Shown piece by piece: positions 1-7,835 of a DNA stretch of 9,492 nt. Origin of the DNA: Oscillospiraceae bacterium (GTDB lineage Bacteria; Bacillota_A; Clostridia; Oscillospirales; Oscillospiraceae); assembly GCA_017537045.1 (NCBI GenBank), contig JAFYLN010000122.1:1-9492 (forward strand). Direction: 5' to 3'. Position 1 is the stretch's first letter, and every line of letters begins with the position of its first letter. A program made the translations under genes and the position numbers. The notes beneath the pieces were generated by a model that saw only the letters and a program-made list of their open reading frames with translations, was not told where the DNA came from and made no database searches.

Positions 1-932
1 GTCCCTGCATCGCAAAGGGTCTGGTGGATGTGGCACTGAAGGAAGGTGCCGATGCGATCTGCCACGGCTGCACCGGCAAGGGCAACGATCAGGTTCGTTT
101 TGAACTGACCATCAAGCATTTTGCACCCGATATGCCCATCATCGCCCCCTGGAGAGAATGGGATATCAAGTCCAGAGAAGAAGAGATCGACTACGCAGAG
201 GCACACAACATTCCTCTGAAGATCAACCGCGAGACCAACTATTCCAAGGATAAAAACCTGTGGCACCTGAGTCATGAGGGTCTGGATCTGGAAGATACCG
301 GCAACGAGCCTCAGTACGAGAAGAAAGGCTTCCTTGAGATGGGCGTTTCTCCCCTTCAGGCACCCGATGTTCCCACCTATATCACGCTGGACTTCGTGCA
401 GGGCGTTCCCGTAGCACTGAACGGTGAGCAGATGAGTGCCAAGAACATCATCCTCAAGCTCAACGAGATCGGCGGTGCCAATGGCATTGGCCTGCTGGAT
501 ATCGTGGAGAACCGCTTGGTTGGCATGAAGTGCCGCGGTGTTTATGAGACTCCCGGCGGCTCCATCCTCTATAAGGCACACAGCGTTCTGGAAAGCATCT
601 GTCTGGATAAGATGACCCTGCATGAAAAGCAGCGCCTGGCAATCACTTACGCAGAGCTGGTCTACAACGGCCAGTGGTTCACCCCCCTGCGGGAAGCTCT
701 GGCAGCTTTCGTGGATAAGACGCAGGAAACCGTTACCGGTCAGGTGAAGCTGAAGCTGTACAAGGGCAATATGATCAATGCCGGTGTCTGGAGTCCCTAC
801 TCCCTGTATTCCGAGGAAATCGCTACCTTCGGCGAGAGCGATTACGACCAGACCGATGCAAAGGGCTTCATCAACCTCTACGGCCTCCCCATCAAGGTCA
901 AGGCTATGGTGGACGCAAAGAATAAGAAGTAA
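1..932 (+). CDS. argG: Argininosuccinate synthase, 5'-truncated by window edge
   Basis: Catalyses ATP-dependent condensation of citrulline with aspartate to argininosuccinate, the penultimate cytosolic step of arginine synthesis. The reading frame is open from the first base; the first complete codon is at 3 and reads [12 protein letters not shown], matching the family's RP-x-IAK stretch. About 90 N-terminal residues, including the ATP-binding loop, lie outside the window; the family is usually about 400 residues and 309 are visible. The conserved [13 protein letters not shown] motif follows, then a GVSPLQAPD stretch and the [18 protein letters not shown] substrate-binding segment. The GTG at 24 falls inside conserved sequence and is not a start. 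The TAA at 930-932 overlaps the ribosome binding site of argH, so the two are co-transcribed. Identification is by motif recognition and is very secure. Confidence 0.97.
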   Translation, partial: PCIAKGLVDVALKEGADAICHGCTGKGNDQVRFELTIKHFAPDMPIIAPWREWDIKSREEEIDYAEAHNIPLKINRETNYSKDKNLWHLSHEGLDLEDTGNEPQYEKKGFLEMGVSPLQAPDVPTYITLDFVQGVPVALNGEQMSAKNIILKLNEIGGANGIGLLDIVENRLVGMKCRGVYETPGGSILYKAHSVLESICLDKMTLHEKQRLAITYAELVYNGQWFTPLREALAAFVDKTQETVTGQVKLKLYKGNMINAGVWSPYSLYSEEIATFGESDYDQTDAKGFINLYGLPIKVKAMVDAKNKK

Positions 933-944
933 GGAGACAATCTC

Positions 945-2321
945 ATGGCAAAGATGTGGGCGGGACGTACCGACGGGACAACTGAAAAAATCGCGGATGA
1001 TTTCAATTCCTCCATCCATTTTGACAGCCGAATGTACCGTCAGGATATCACCGGCTCCATGGTTCACGCAGCCATGCTGGCAAAACAGGGGATCATCACA
1101 CAGGCTGATGCCGATGCTCTGACCGATGGTCTGGAGGGAATTCTGAAAGATCTGGATTCCGGCGCACTGGACTTCGATACGACCTGCGAAGATATTCACA
1201 TGTTTGTGGAGCAGGTGCTTACCCAGCGTCTGGGTGATGTGGGAAAAAAGCTCCATACCGCCCGCAGCCGCAATGATCAGGTAGCGCTGGACATCCGCAT
1301 GTATCTGCGAAATGAGATCGATGAGATCGCTGCATTGACCAAAACTCTTGTGGCAGCCATCACAGCCAAGGCAGAAACCTACTACGATGCCATTATGCCG
1401 GGCTACACCCACCTGCAGCGGGCACAGCCCATTACCTTCGGCCACCACCTCATGGCCTATGCCATGATGCTTTTGCGGGACATGGAACGTCTCCGAGATA
1501 CCCGGCGCAGAATGAACCGCTCTCCCATCGGCTGCTGTGCTCTGGCCGGTACTACCTACAACACTGACCGGCGGTATGAGGCAGAAAAGCTTGGCTTTGA
1601 GGACATTTGCCTGAACAGCCTTGACGGTGTTTCAGACCGGGATTTCTGCGTGGAGCTGATGAGCACCATCTCCATTTTGATGATGCACCTGAGCCGCTTC
1701 TCAGAGGAGATCATCCTCTGGTCCAGCTGGGAATTCAAATTCGTGGAGCTGAGCGATGCCTATACTACCGGCTCTTCCATCATGCCTCAGAAAAAGAACC
1801 CTGATATGGCAGAGCTGGTTCGTGGCAAGACCGGCCGGGTCTACGGCGACCTGATGGCGCTGCTGACCACATTGAAGGGTCTGCCTCTGGCATATAACAA
1901 GGATATGCAGGAGGATAAGGAAGCTGTATTCGATGCCTGTGATACCGTCAGAATGTGTCTGCAGGTGTTCACCGGTATGATCGATGGCATGACAGCCAAC
2001 ACCGCAAATATGAAGCGGGCGGCGCAGAAGGGCTTTATCAATGCTACGGATCTGGCGGATTATCTGGTAAAGAAAGGCATGCCTTTCCGCAGTGCTTACA
2101 AAATCTCCGGCCAGCTTGTCGCCCTGTGCATCCAGCAGGGTACCGTTCTGGAAGAACTGGAGCTTGAAACCTATCGATCCTACAGTGAATTGTTTGACAA
2201 GGAACTGTATGAACATATTGATCTGCTGACCTGCATGGAAAAACGCAGCAGCGAGGGTGGTACCTCCACTGCCTCCGTGAAAAAGCAGATTGCCTATGTA
2301 AAAAACCAACTTGAGAATTGA
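945..2321 (+). CDS. argH: Argininosuccinate lyase
   Basis: Splits argininosuccinate into arginine and fumarate in the cytosol; it works as a homotetramer in the aspartase/fumarase superfamily. The 458-residue length is normal. Visible family blocks are HTARSRNDQVALD (about 104-116), GYTHLQRAQPITFGHH (about 153-168, carrying the catalytic-region histidine) and the signature GSSIMPQKKNPD (276-287, with the catalytic serine loop). The ATG at 945 is preceded by AGGAG at 932-936 with eight bases of spacing, and the protein begins MAKMWAGRTDG, typical of ArgH. It lies 12 bases after argG and ends 14 bases before the next gene, as expected for one operon. Its product fumarate is the substrate of FumC encoded downstream. 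No anomalies seen. Confidence 0.98.
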   Translation: MAKMWAGRTDGTTEKIADDFNSSIHFDSRMYRQDITGSMVHAAMLAKQGIITQADADALTDGLEGILKDLDSGALDFDTTCEDIHMFVEQVLTQRLGDVGKKLHTARSRNDQVALDIRMYLRNEIDEIAALTKTLVAAITAKAETYYDAIMPGYTHLQRAQPITFGHHLMAYAMMLLRDMERLRDTRRRMNRSPIGCCALAGTTYNTDRRYEAEKLGFEDICLNSLDGVSDRDFCVELMSTISILMMHLSRFSEEIILWSSWEFKFVELSDAYTTGSSIMPQKKNPDMAELVRGKTGRVYGDLMALLTTLKGLPLAYNKDMQEDKEAVFDACDTVRMCLQVFTGMIDGMTANTANMKRAAQKGFINATDLADYLVKKGMPFRSAYKISGQLVALCIQQGTVLEELELETYRSYSELFDKELYEHIDLLTCMEKRSSEGGTSTASVKKQIAYVKNQLEN

Positions 2322-2322
2322 G

Positions 2323-2327
2323 AGGAG
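2323..2327 (+). promoter_or_regulatory. Ribosome binding site fixing the binding-protein start
   Basis: AGGAG lies eight bases before the ATG at 2336. It rules out the upstream in-frame TTG at 2318, which overlaps the argH stop codon and would put six extra residues before the signal peptide. Confidence 0.8.
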
Positions 2328-2335
2328 TATTTGTT

Positions 2336-3127
2336 ATGAAAAAGTTTATCGCCATTGTTCTAACTGTTCTTCTGGCTGTTTCCTGCTTTGCAGGCTGCGG
2401 CTCCACTGGCACCACGCTGTCTGATGTTCAGAAGGCAGGTAAGCTTACCGTTGCTACCAGCCCTGACTTTCCTCCCTTTGAATCTTTGGGTGCAAACGGC
2501 GAAGTTTTTGGCATTGAGATCGACATTCTGAATCTGATCTGCGCGCAGCTGGGCGTTGAGCTGGACATCCAGCAGGTGGACTTTGATTCTGTCCTTCCCG
2601 GTGTTCAGGCAGGTAAGTACAACATGGGTGCATCCGGTATCTCCGTGACCCCCGCCCGTGAGGAAAACACCCTGTTTACCGATCCCTACTGTCTGGCTGC
2701 ACAGGCGATCGTGGTTATGAAGGGCAGCCCCATTGCTTCCAAGGCTGATCTGACCGGTAAGACCATCTCCGTCCAGACCGGCACCACCGCCGAGGAATTC
2801 TGCATGGGCGCCGGTTATGAGGTCAACGCCTATACTGCCAACGCTGACGCAGAGGCCGCTCTGGTTGCAGGTAAGGTGGATGCCTGGGTCATTGATGATC
2901 TGACCGCCGCCGAGATGGTAAAGCTCTACAACGAAGAAAACGGCGAGACCCTTGTAATTCTGGATGAGGCCATGACCACTGAACCCTACGCATTCGCGTT
3001 TGCCTTCGGCAGCGAGGATCTGGTTGCCAAGATCAATGAGATCCTCTCCGGCCTGGTTGCAGACGGCACCGTCGCTTCCATCTTCGAAAAGTACGAGGCT
3101 CCCTACACCGCCCCCGCAGCAGAGTAA
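2336..3127 (+). CDS. ABC transporter amino-acid-binding lipoprotein (family 3 SBP)
   Basis: Extracytoplasmic solute-binding protein of the polar amino acid (PAAT) ABC family, 263 residues. The N-terminus MKKFIAIVLTVLLAV is a signal peptide, followed by a lipobox FAGC, so Cys21 should be lipidated and anchor the protein outside the membrane. The mature part opens with KLTVATSPDFPPFES, then GIEIDILNLICAQLG and ISVTPAREENTLFTDPY; the Arg in the last motif normally holds the ligand's carboxylate, and VIDD near residue 190 normally holds its amino group. The ligand cannot be read from sequence. Its position between argH and argF makes arginine, ornithine or citrulline plausible, but this is inference; cystine, glutamine or histidine relatives have the same fold. 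The partner permease follows. No ATPase gene is in the window. Confidence 0.92.
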   Translation: MKKFIAIVLTVLLAVSCFAGCGSTGTTLSDVQKAGKLTVATSPDFPPFESLGANGEVFGIEIDILNLICAQLGVELDIQQVDFDSVLPGVQAGKYNMGASGISVTPAREENTLFTDPYCLAAQAIVVMKGSPIASKADLTGKTISVQTGTTAEEFCMGAGYEVNAYTANADAEAALVAGKVDAWVIDDLTAAEMVKLYNEENGETLVILDEAMTTEPYAFAFAFGSEDLVAKINEILSGLVADGTVASIFEKYEAPYTAPAAE

Positions 3128-3144
3128 AAATCATGTTTTTGCCC

Positions 3145-3176
3145 GAAAGGATGCGGCTTTTTGGCTGCATCCTTTC
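3145..3176 (+). promoter_or_regulatory. Intercistronic hairpin between binding protein and permease
   Basis: The arms GAAAGGATGC (3145-3154) and GCATCCTTTC (3167-3176) are perfect 10-bp complements. The stem extends inward by a G-T wobble and two further pairs to a six-base loop (TTTTTG). No T run follows, so it is not a classical terminator. Hairpins here in transporter operons often stabilise the upstream mRNA or cause partial termination, giving excess binding protein over permease. That role is inferred from position and structure only. Confidence 0.7.
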
Positions 3177-3207
3177 TGCGGCATCATTGGAAAGGAAAGA
3201 AACACGC

Positions 3208-3900
3208 ATGGAACTGCTCCAGAATTGGATGGAAAAGCTCCACAAGACCTTCATTGCCAGCGGCTATTATAAGATCATGCTGGAGGGTCTGGGAAATACG
3301 ATCCGCATTACCATTGGCGCACTGGTGATCGGTGTTGCCATCGGTGTACTTATTTCGGTGGTAAAATACCTGTCTGAGGACAATAAGATCTTTAAACCCT
3401 TTGCCAAGGCCTGCGATATTTATGTCACTGCCATCCGCGGTATTCCCGTGGTTGTGCTGCTGCTGATCTTCTATCTGTTGATCATGCGCAGCTGCACCAA
3501 CGGTGTGCTGGTAGCAACCATCACCTTCGGCATCAACTCCGGTGCATATATGGCAGAGCTGATCCGCAGCGGCATCAACGCTGTGGATAAAGGACAGCTG
3601 GAAGCAGGCCGGAGTCTGGGACTATCCCGGCTGCAGACCATGCAGATGATCATTCTGCCTCAGGCAGTGCGCTATGTGCTTCCTGCGGTTGGCAATGAAT
3701 TCATCGCTCTGCTGAAGGAGACCTCTGTTGCCGGCTATGTGGCGGTGACGGATCTGACCCGCGCAGGCAATCTGGTACGTAACAACACCCACGATGCATT
3801 CAACCCGCTGATGGTAGTGGCACTGGTGTATCTGGTAATGGTCATCGGTTTGACAACGCTGATGCAAAAGCTTGAGCAAAAGCTGGCAGCTGCCGATTAA
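3208..3900 (+). CDS. ABC amino acid transporter permease (HisM/GlnP-like)
   Basis: Inner-membrane permease of the PAAT family, about 230 residues, which is normal length. From the ATG at 3208 the protein reads [16 protein letters not shown], then [16 protein letters not shown], the characteristic start of this permease domain. Several hydrophobic membrane segments follow, and a cytoplasmic EAA loop ([20 protein letters not shown]) that docks on the ATPase, then [12 protein letters not shown] chose 3208 because AAAGGA at 3191-3196 precedes it, although the 11-base spacing is a little long; an in-frame ATG at 3133 would translate the intercistronic hairpin and add 25 residues that do not fit the family. 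The gene ends one base before the ribosome binding site of argF. It needs an ATPase encoded elsewhere. Confidence 0.93.
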   Translation: MELLQNWMEKLHKTFIASGYYKIMLEGLGNTIRITIGALVIGVAIGVLISVVKYLSEDNKIFKPFAKACDIYVTAIRGIPVVVLLLIFYLLIMRSCTNGVLVATITFGINSGAYMAELIRSGINAVDKGQLEAGRSLGLSRLQTMQMIILPQAVRYVLPAVGNEFIALLKETSVAGYVAVTDLTRAGNLVRNNTHDAFNPLMVVALVYLVMVIGLTTLMQKLEQKLAAAD

Positions 3901-3905
3901 GGAGG
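3899..3905 (+). promoter_or_regulatory. Ribosome binding site fixing the argF start
   Basis: AAGGAGG overlaps the permease stop codon and sits eight bases before the ATG at 3914. This excludes an in-frame ATG at 3872 inside the permease gene and suggests coupled translation. Confidence 0.85.
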
Positions 3906-3913
3906 AAAAAACA

Positions 3914-4906
3914 ATGGAAAATTTGTATGGTAAAAGCTTTTTGAAGCTGCTGGATCTGACTCCGGCACAGATCGAGGGTCTTCTGACTCTGGCAGCGGAT
4001 TTCAAAGCCAAGAAAAAGGCTGGAATTCCCCACAGACTTTGTGAGGGCAAGAATATCGTCCTGCTGTTTGAAAAGGATTCCACCCGTACCCGCTGTGCCT
4101 TTGAAGTGGCAGGCAGCGATCTGGGTATGGGCGTGACCTACTTAGGCCCCACCGGTTCCCAGATGGGCAAGAAGGAGTCCATTGCCGATACTGCCCGTGT
4201 GCTGGGCCGTATGTATGACGGTATCGAGTACCGCGGTTTTGCGCAGGAAATTGTGGAAAATCTGGCAAAGTATGCCGGCGTTCCCGTATGGAACGGACTG
4301 ACCAATGAGTTCCATCCCACGCAGATTCTGGCGGATTTCTTGACTATTCAGGAGCATTTCGGCAGCCTGAAGGGCAGAAAGCTGGTTTTCTGCGGTGATG
4401 CCCGCTACAATATGGGCAATTCCCTGATGGTAGGCTGTGCCAAAATGGGTATGCACTTTGTTGCCTGCACGGCCAAGGAATTCTTCCCCGATGCAGCGCT
4501 GATCGAAACCTGCCGGAAGATCGCCGCTGAGACCGGTGCTATTCTGGAGTTCAATTCCGATCCTATGTCTGCCACCAAGGGTGCCGATGTGATCTATACC
4601 GATGTGTGGGTCTCCATGGGTGAGCCTGACGATGTGTGGGAAAAGCGGATCAATGCGCTGAAGCCCTATCAGGTGAACAAGGCCATGATGGAAAACGCAG
4701 GCTCCCAGTGCCGCTTTATGCACTGCCTGCCTGCATTCCATGATCTGAATACCACCATCGGAAAGCAGATCTATGAAAAATTCGGCCTGACCTCCATGGA
4801 AGTTACCGATGAGGTCTTTGAGAGCAGTCAGTCCATCGTCTTTGACGAGGCGGAGAACCGTATGCATACCATCAAAGCTGTAATGGCAGCAACAATGGTA
4901 AAATAA
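3914..4906 (+). CDS. argF: Ornithine carbamoyltransferase
   Basis: Transfers the carbamoyl group from carbamoyl phosphate to ornithine to give citrulline, the substrate of ArgG. The 330-residue length is normal. Carbamoyl phosphate-binding STRTR is at 56-60 and HPTQ at 134-137. The ornithine-side SMG loop is at 234-236 and the HCLPAFHD motif at 270-277. SMG and HCLP mark it as ornithine rather than aspartate carbamoyltransferase. The start at 3914 gives [17 protein letters not shown], typical of the family. Catabolic ArcB enzymes look very similar, but no arginine deiminase or carbamate kinase gene is nearby and argG-argH are, so an anabolic role is favoured. It is the last gene of the arginine cluster before a hairpin-rich junction. 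Confidence 0.96.
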   Translation: MENLYGKSFLKLLDLTPAQIEGLLTLAADFKAKKKAGIPHRLCEGKNIVLLFEKDSTRTRCAFEVAGSDLGMGVTYLGPTGSQMGKKESIADTARVLGRMYDGIEYRGFAQEIVENLAKYAGVPVWNGLTNEFHPTQILADFLTIQEHFGSLKGRKLVFCGDARYNMGNSLMVGCAKMGMHFVACTAKEFFPDAALIETCRKIAAETGAILEFNSDPMSATKGADVIYTDVWVSMGEPDDVWEKRINALKPYQVNKAMMENAGSQCRFMHCLPAFHDLNTTIGKQIYEKFGLTSMEVTDEVFESSQSIVFDEAENRMHTIKAVMAATMVK

Positions 4907-4917
4907 AAATGATAATT

Positions 4918-4978
4918 TGCACCCCATTTACTGGACAAATATGCTATAATATTTGTACGAAAATGGGGTGCAGTTTTT
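4918..4978 (+). terminator. Nested inverted repeats with T run after argF (candidate terminator)
   Basis: The outer arms TGCACCCCATTT (4918-4929) and AAATGGGGTGCA (4961-4972) are perfect 12-bp complements. Inside them ACAAATAT (4935-4942) and ATATTTGT (4949-4956) form a second perfect 8-bp pair around a six-base loop. The structure begins 12 bases after the argF stop and is followed by G and then five T (4974-4978), as an intrinsic terminator would be. The same DNA holds a promoter-like motif and ends just before the next gene's ribosome binding site, so an operator or attenuator role is an alternative. The structure is seen directly; its function is inferred. Confidence 0.6.
4942..4950 (+). 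promoter_or_regulatory. Extended -10 promoter for the YfcC-like transporter gene
   Basis: TGCTATAAT is a consensus extended -10 element for the housekeeping sigma factor. Transcription would begin near 4957 and give a leader of about 36 bases before the ATG at 4993. I see no good -35 hexamer at 16-18 bases; TTGCAC at 4917 is too far, at 22. Extended -10 promoters can work without one. The motif overlaps the loop of the inner inverted repeat. Confidence 0.55.
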
Positions 4979-4980
4979 AC

Positions 4981-4986
4981 CGGAGG
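4981..4986 (+). promoter_or_regulatory. Ribosome binding site fixing the transporter start
   Basis: CGGAGG ends six bases before the ATG at 4993. The frame is open upstream to 4909, but that extension would translate the nested inverted repeats and give a cysteine-rich, non-family N-terminus. Confidence 0.8.
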
Positions 4987-4992
4987 TATGAC

Positions 4993-6396
4993 ATGGGACA
5001 TAAAGACAACGAAGGACTGAGTATCAGCGTACGGTCTTTCGTTACGGCAATTGCGATCATTTTTCTTTTGATGGTGGCTGCCTATCTGCTGACATTTCTG
5101 ATTCCCGCAGGTTCTTATTCCCGGGTGCCGGATCCCGGCGGGAATCTGATCATCGATACCTCCACAGAATTCACTGTCACCGACGGCGGCATCCCGTTCT
5201 GGAAGTGGCTGCTGTCACCTGCACTGGTTCTGGGCGCACAGGGCAGCGGCACGTTGATTGCTGTGATCATCTTCCTGCTTGTGATCGGCGGTGTCTTCAA
5301 TTGTTTAGAGCGGTGCGGCCTTATGAAGTACATGCTTCACAAAACAGTCAACCGGTTCAGCACTGTCCGATACCGCCTGATGGCCATTGTGACGCTGCTG
5401 TTCATGGCAATGGGAAGTCTGGTGGGTTCCTTTGAAGAATGTGTGCCCATGGTTCCCATCATTGTGGCGCTTGCCATAGATCTTGGCTGGGATGCGCTGA
5501 CCGGAATCGGTATGAGCCTGCTGGCGGCTGGCTGCGGATTTGCGGCCGGTGTCTGCAATCCATTTACCATTGGTGTTGCCCAGCAGCTGGCCGGGCTGCC
5601 TATGTTTTCCGGTGCATGGCTGCGGATGCTGTCTTTTTTGCTGATCTATCTGCTCTTATATGGGTTTCTCCATATCCATGCAAAGAAAATTGAGCGGCCT
5701 TTAGAGAAAGTGCTTTCCACGGCAGCGTTTGAATCTGACCGTAAAATGGACAAAGGCCTGATCAGCTTTATACTGATCCTTGGAGCGGGCATTGTGATCA
5801 TCCTGTGCTCCGGCTTTATTACCGCATTGCAGGACTACACCATGATCATTGTGGCAGTCATGTTTCTGGCTGCGGGAATCAGTTCGACGCTTTTGTGCGG
5901 TATGAGCGGAAGAACACTGGGAAAAGCGTTTCTGGATGGCGTGAAAGGTATATTTCCTGCCGTTCTGATGATCCTGATGGCATCATCCATCCGCTATACC
6001 CTGGAAGAAGCCAAAATACTCGATACCATTCTCCATGAAGCGGTGGTGCTGGCGCAGCAGCTTCCGGGCTGGGCGGTGATCCTGTTTATTTACCTGATCG
6101 TTCTGATCATGAACTTCTTTATTCCCTCCGGCTCTGCCAAGGCGTTTATGTTGATTCCGCTGATCGTGCCGATGGCGCAGGTCTTTGGCTTATCCGCGCA
6201 ACTGTGTGTGGTGGCCTTTGCGTTTGGTGACGGTTTTTCCAACGTGTTTTACCCCACGAATCCGGCGCTCCTGATCGCACTGGGACTGGCAGATGTGAGC
6301 TACCAGGACTGGTTCCGGTGGAGTGCGAAATTCCAGATTCTGAATCTGATTCTTACTGGTATGGTTTTGATTTTCGGACTGGTGGTTGGATATTAA
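4993..6396 (+). CDS. YfcC family (DcuC/ArsB-IT superfamily) membrane transporter
   Basis: Polytopic secondary transporter of 467 residues with roughly a dozen hydrophobic segments. After a short cytoplasmic N-terminus, the first membrane segment ends in LIPAGSYSR, a hallmark of YfcC/DcuC relatives. Other family features are GSFEECVPMVPIIVALA near 145-161, GVCNPFTIGVAQQLAG near 186-201, and a C-terminal half with PSGSAKAFMLIPL and GDGFSNVFYPTNP. E. coli YfcC is annotated as a putative basic amino acid antiporter, while DcuC carries C4-dicarboxylates. The flanking genes support either substrate class: arginine/ornithine from the upstream cluster, or fumarate/malate because fumC follows. I cannot choose between them from sequence. 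It probably has its own promoter and is followed after 23 bases by fumC. Confidence 0.88.
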   Translation: MGHKDNEGLSISVRSFVTAIAIIFLLMVAAYLLTFLIPAGSYSRVPDPGGNLIIDTSTEFTVTDGGIPFWKWLLSPALVLGAQGSGTLIAVIIFLLVIGGVFNCLERCGLMKYMLHKTVNRFSTVRYRLMAIVTLLFMAMGSLVGSFEECVPMVPIIVALAIDLGWDALTGIGMSLLAAGCGFAAGVCNPFTIGVAQQLAGLPMFSGAWLRMLSFLLIYLLLYGFLHIHAKKIERPLEKVLSTAAFESDRKMDKGLISFILILGAGIVIILCSGFITALQDYTMIIVAVMFLAAGISSTLLCGMSGRTLGKAFLDGVKGIFPAVLMILMASSIRYTLEEAKILDTILHEAVVLAQQLPGWAVILFIYLIVLIMNFFIPSGSAKAFMLIPLIVPMAQVFGLSAQLCVVAFAFGDGFSNVFYPTNPALLIALGLADVSYQDWFRWSAKFQILNLILTGMVLIFGLVVGY

Positions 6397-6419
6397 AAAA
6401 TTGAAAGGAAGATGAACGG

Positions 6420-7796
6420 ATGGATTACCGTATTGAGCATGATTCCATGGGTGAAGTAAAGGTACCCGCCGATAAATACTGGGCGGCCCAGACAGAACGT
6501 TCCCGTCAGAATTTCCCCATTGGTATCGGACTGGAAACCATGCCACGGGAGATCACACAGGCATTCGGTATTCTGAAGAAGGCTGCTGCGGTTACCAATC
6601 ACAGGCTGAAGCCCCAGAAAATGACGGAAAGCAAAATGCAGGCGGTCATGCAGGCCTGCGATGAAGTCATTGCGGGAAAACTCAATGAGCATTTTCCGCT
6701 GGTGGTCTGGCAGACGGGCTCCGGTACCCAGAGCAACATGAATGCCAATGAAGTGATTGCAAACCGCGGCAATGAAATTGCAGGCAGCAAGCTGCTGCAT
6801 CCCAATGACGATGTCAATATGTCCCAGTCTTCCAACGATACTTTTCCCACGGCTATGCACATCGCAGCGGTTCTGGCGCTGGAAGACCGTGTGATTCCCG
6901 CTTTGGATCAGCTTATCAAGGCGTTTCTACGACTGGAAAAGGAAAATGCGGGTATTGTGAAGTCAGGACGCACCCATTTGCAGGATGCGACACCCATTGC
7001 ATTTTCGCAGGAGATTTCCGGCTGGCGGACAAGCCTTCAGCGGGATAAACAGCTCATTCTGGCATCGCTTCCTGGTATCAGGGAACTGGCACTGGGCGGC
7101 ACTGCTGTAGGAACGGGACTGAATGCGCCGGACGGGTTTGACACCGGTGTTGCAGAAGTGATCTCGGAGCTGACGGGAAAAACCTTTGTGACGGCACCTA
7201 ACAAGTTCCACGCCCTGACCTCCAGGGATGAGCTGGTCTTTGCCCACGGTGCCCTGAAAGCGCTGGCGGCGGATTTAATGAAAATCGCAAATGACATCCG
7301 CTGGCTGGCCTCCGGCCCCAGACTGGGACTGGGGGAAATTACAATTCCTGAAAATGAACCCGGATCTTCCATCATGCCAGGAAAGGTCAATCCCACGCAA
7401 TGCGAAGCCATGACCATGGTTTGTGTGCAGGTCATGGGCAATGATGTGGCTGTGGGCATGGCGGCAAGCCAGGGTAATTTTGAGCTGAATGTCTATATGC
7501 CGGTGCTGATCTACAATTTCCTGCAGTCTGCCCGGCTGCTCGCGGAAAGCATGCACGCATTCCATGACAACTGTGTTGCAGGCATTCAGGCCAACAGGCA
7601 GAAAATGCATCATAATCTGCATCATTCTCTGATGCTGGTGACAGCTCTGAATCCCTACATTGGTTATGAGAATTCTGCCCGCGTGGCAAAAAAAGCGTAT
7701 CTGGAAAATATTTCCCTGAAAGAAGCCTGTGTAGCACTGGGATATCTGACAGCAGAGCGCTTTGATGCGGTGTTCCATCCGGAAGAAATGGTGTAA
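6420..7796 (+). CDS. fumC: Class II fumarate hydratase
   Basis: Reversibly hydrates fumarate to L-malate. Class II enzymes are iron-independent, oxygen-stable homotetramers of the aspartase/fumarase superfamily. The 458 residues are a normal length. Motifs in order: QTGSGTQSNMNANE (about 98-111), GRTHLQDATPI (about 183-193, active-site region) and the superfamily signature GSSIMPGKVNPTQ (315-327). KVNP rather than KKNP and the overall pattern separate it from ArgH. Aspartate ammonia-lyase is related, but the N-terminus MDYRIEHDSMGEVKVP and the HPNDDVNMSQSSND block fit fumarase. AAAGGAA at 6404-6410 precedes the ATG by nine bases. In this context it could remove fumarate made by ArgH, or act in the fermentative branch of the TCA cycle. 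Confidence 0.95.
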   Translation: MDYRIEHDSMGEVKVPADKYWAAQTERSRQNFPIGIGLETMPREITQAFGILKKAAAVTNHRLKPQKMTESKMQAVMQACDEVIAGKLNEHFPLVVWQTGSGTQSNMNANEVIANRGNEIAGSKLLHPNDDVNMSQSSNDTFPTAMHIAAVLALEDRVIPALDQLIKAFLRLEKENAGIVKSGRTHLQDATPIAFSQEISGWRTSLQRDKQLILASLPGIRELALGGTAVGTGLNAPDGFDTGVAEVISELTGKTFVTAPNKFHALTSRDELVFAHGALKALAADLMKIANDIRWLASGPRLGLGEITIPENEPGSSIMPGKVNPTQCEAMTMVCVQVMGNDVAVGMAASQGNFELNVYMPVLIYNFLQSARLLAESMHAFHDNCVAGIQANRQKMHHNLHHSLMLVTALNPYIGYENSARVAKKAYLENISLKEACVALGYLTAERFDAVFHPEEMV

Positions 7797-7835
7797 CGCG
7801 CAGGCTGAATACTCAAAAGGAACGGAGAGATTACG

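Noticed and set aside
1701..2309. 202-codon open frame on the minus strand opposite argH
   Set aside because: Shadow of the argH coding sequence with no domain and no convincing initiation context.
3133..3207. N-terminal extension of the permease from an ATG at 3133
   Set aside because: It lies in the intercistronic hairpin, has no ribosome binding site and does not match permease N-termini.
4142..4927. 261-codon open frame on the minus strand opposite argF
   Set aside because: argF is unambiguous on the plus strand; the antisense translation has no family features.
2311..4990. Arginine repressor (ARG box) operators
   Set aside because: I found no convincing TGAAT/ATTCA-type palindrome in the intergenic stretches; the operon's main promoter is upstream of the window.
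4909..4992. N-terminal extension of the transporter from an in-frame ATG at 4909
   Set aside because: It would translate the promoter and nested inverted repeats; a good ribosome binding site precedes the ATG at 4993 and the family N-terminus begins there.
3914..6396. Catabolic arginine deiminase operon (arcB with an arginine/ornithine antiporter)
   Set aside because: No arginine deiminase or carbamate kinase gene is present, while argG and argH are, so the biosynthetic reading fits better.
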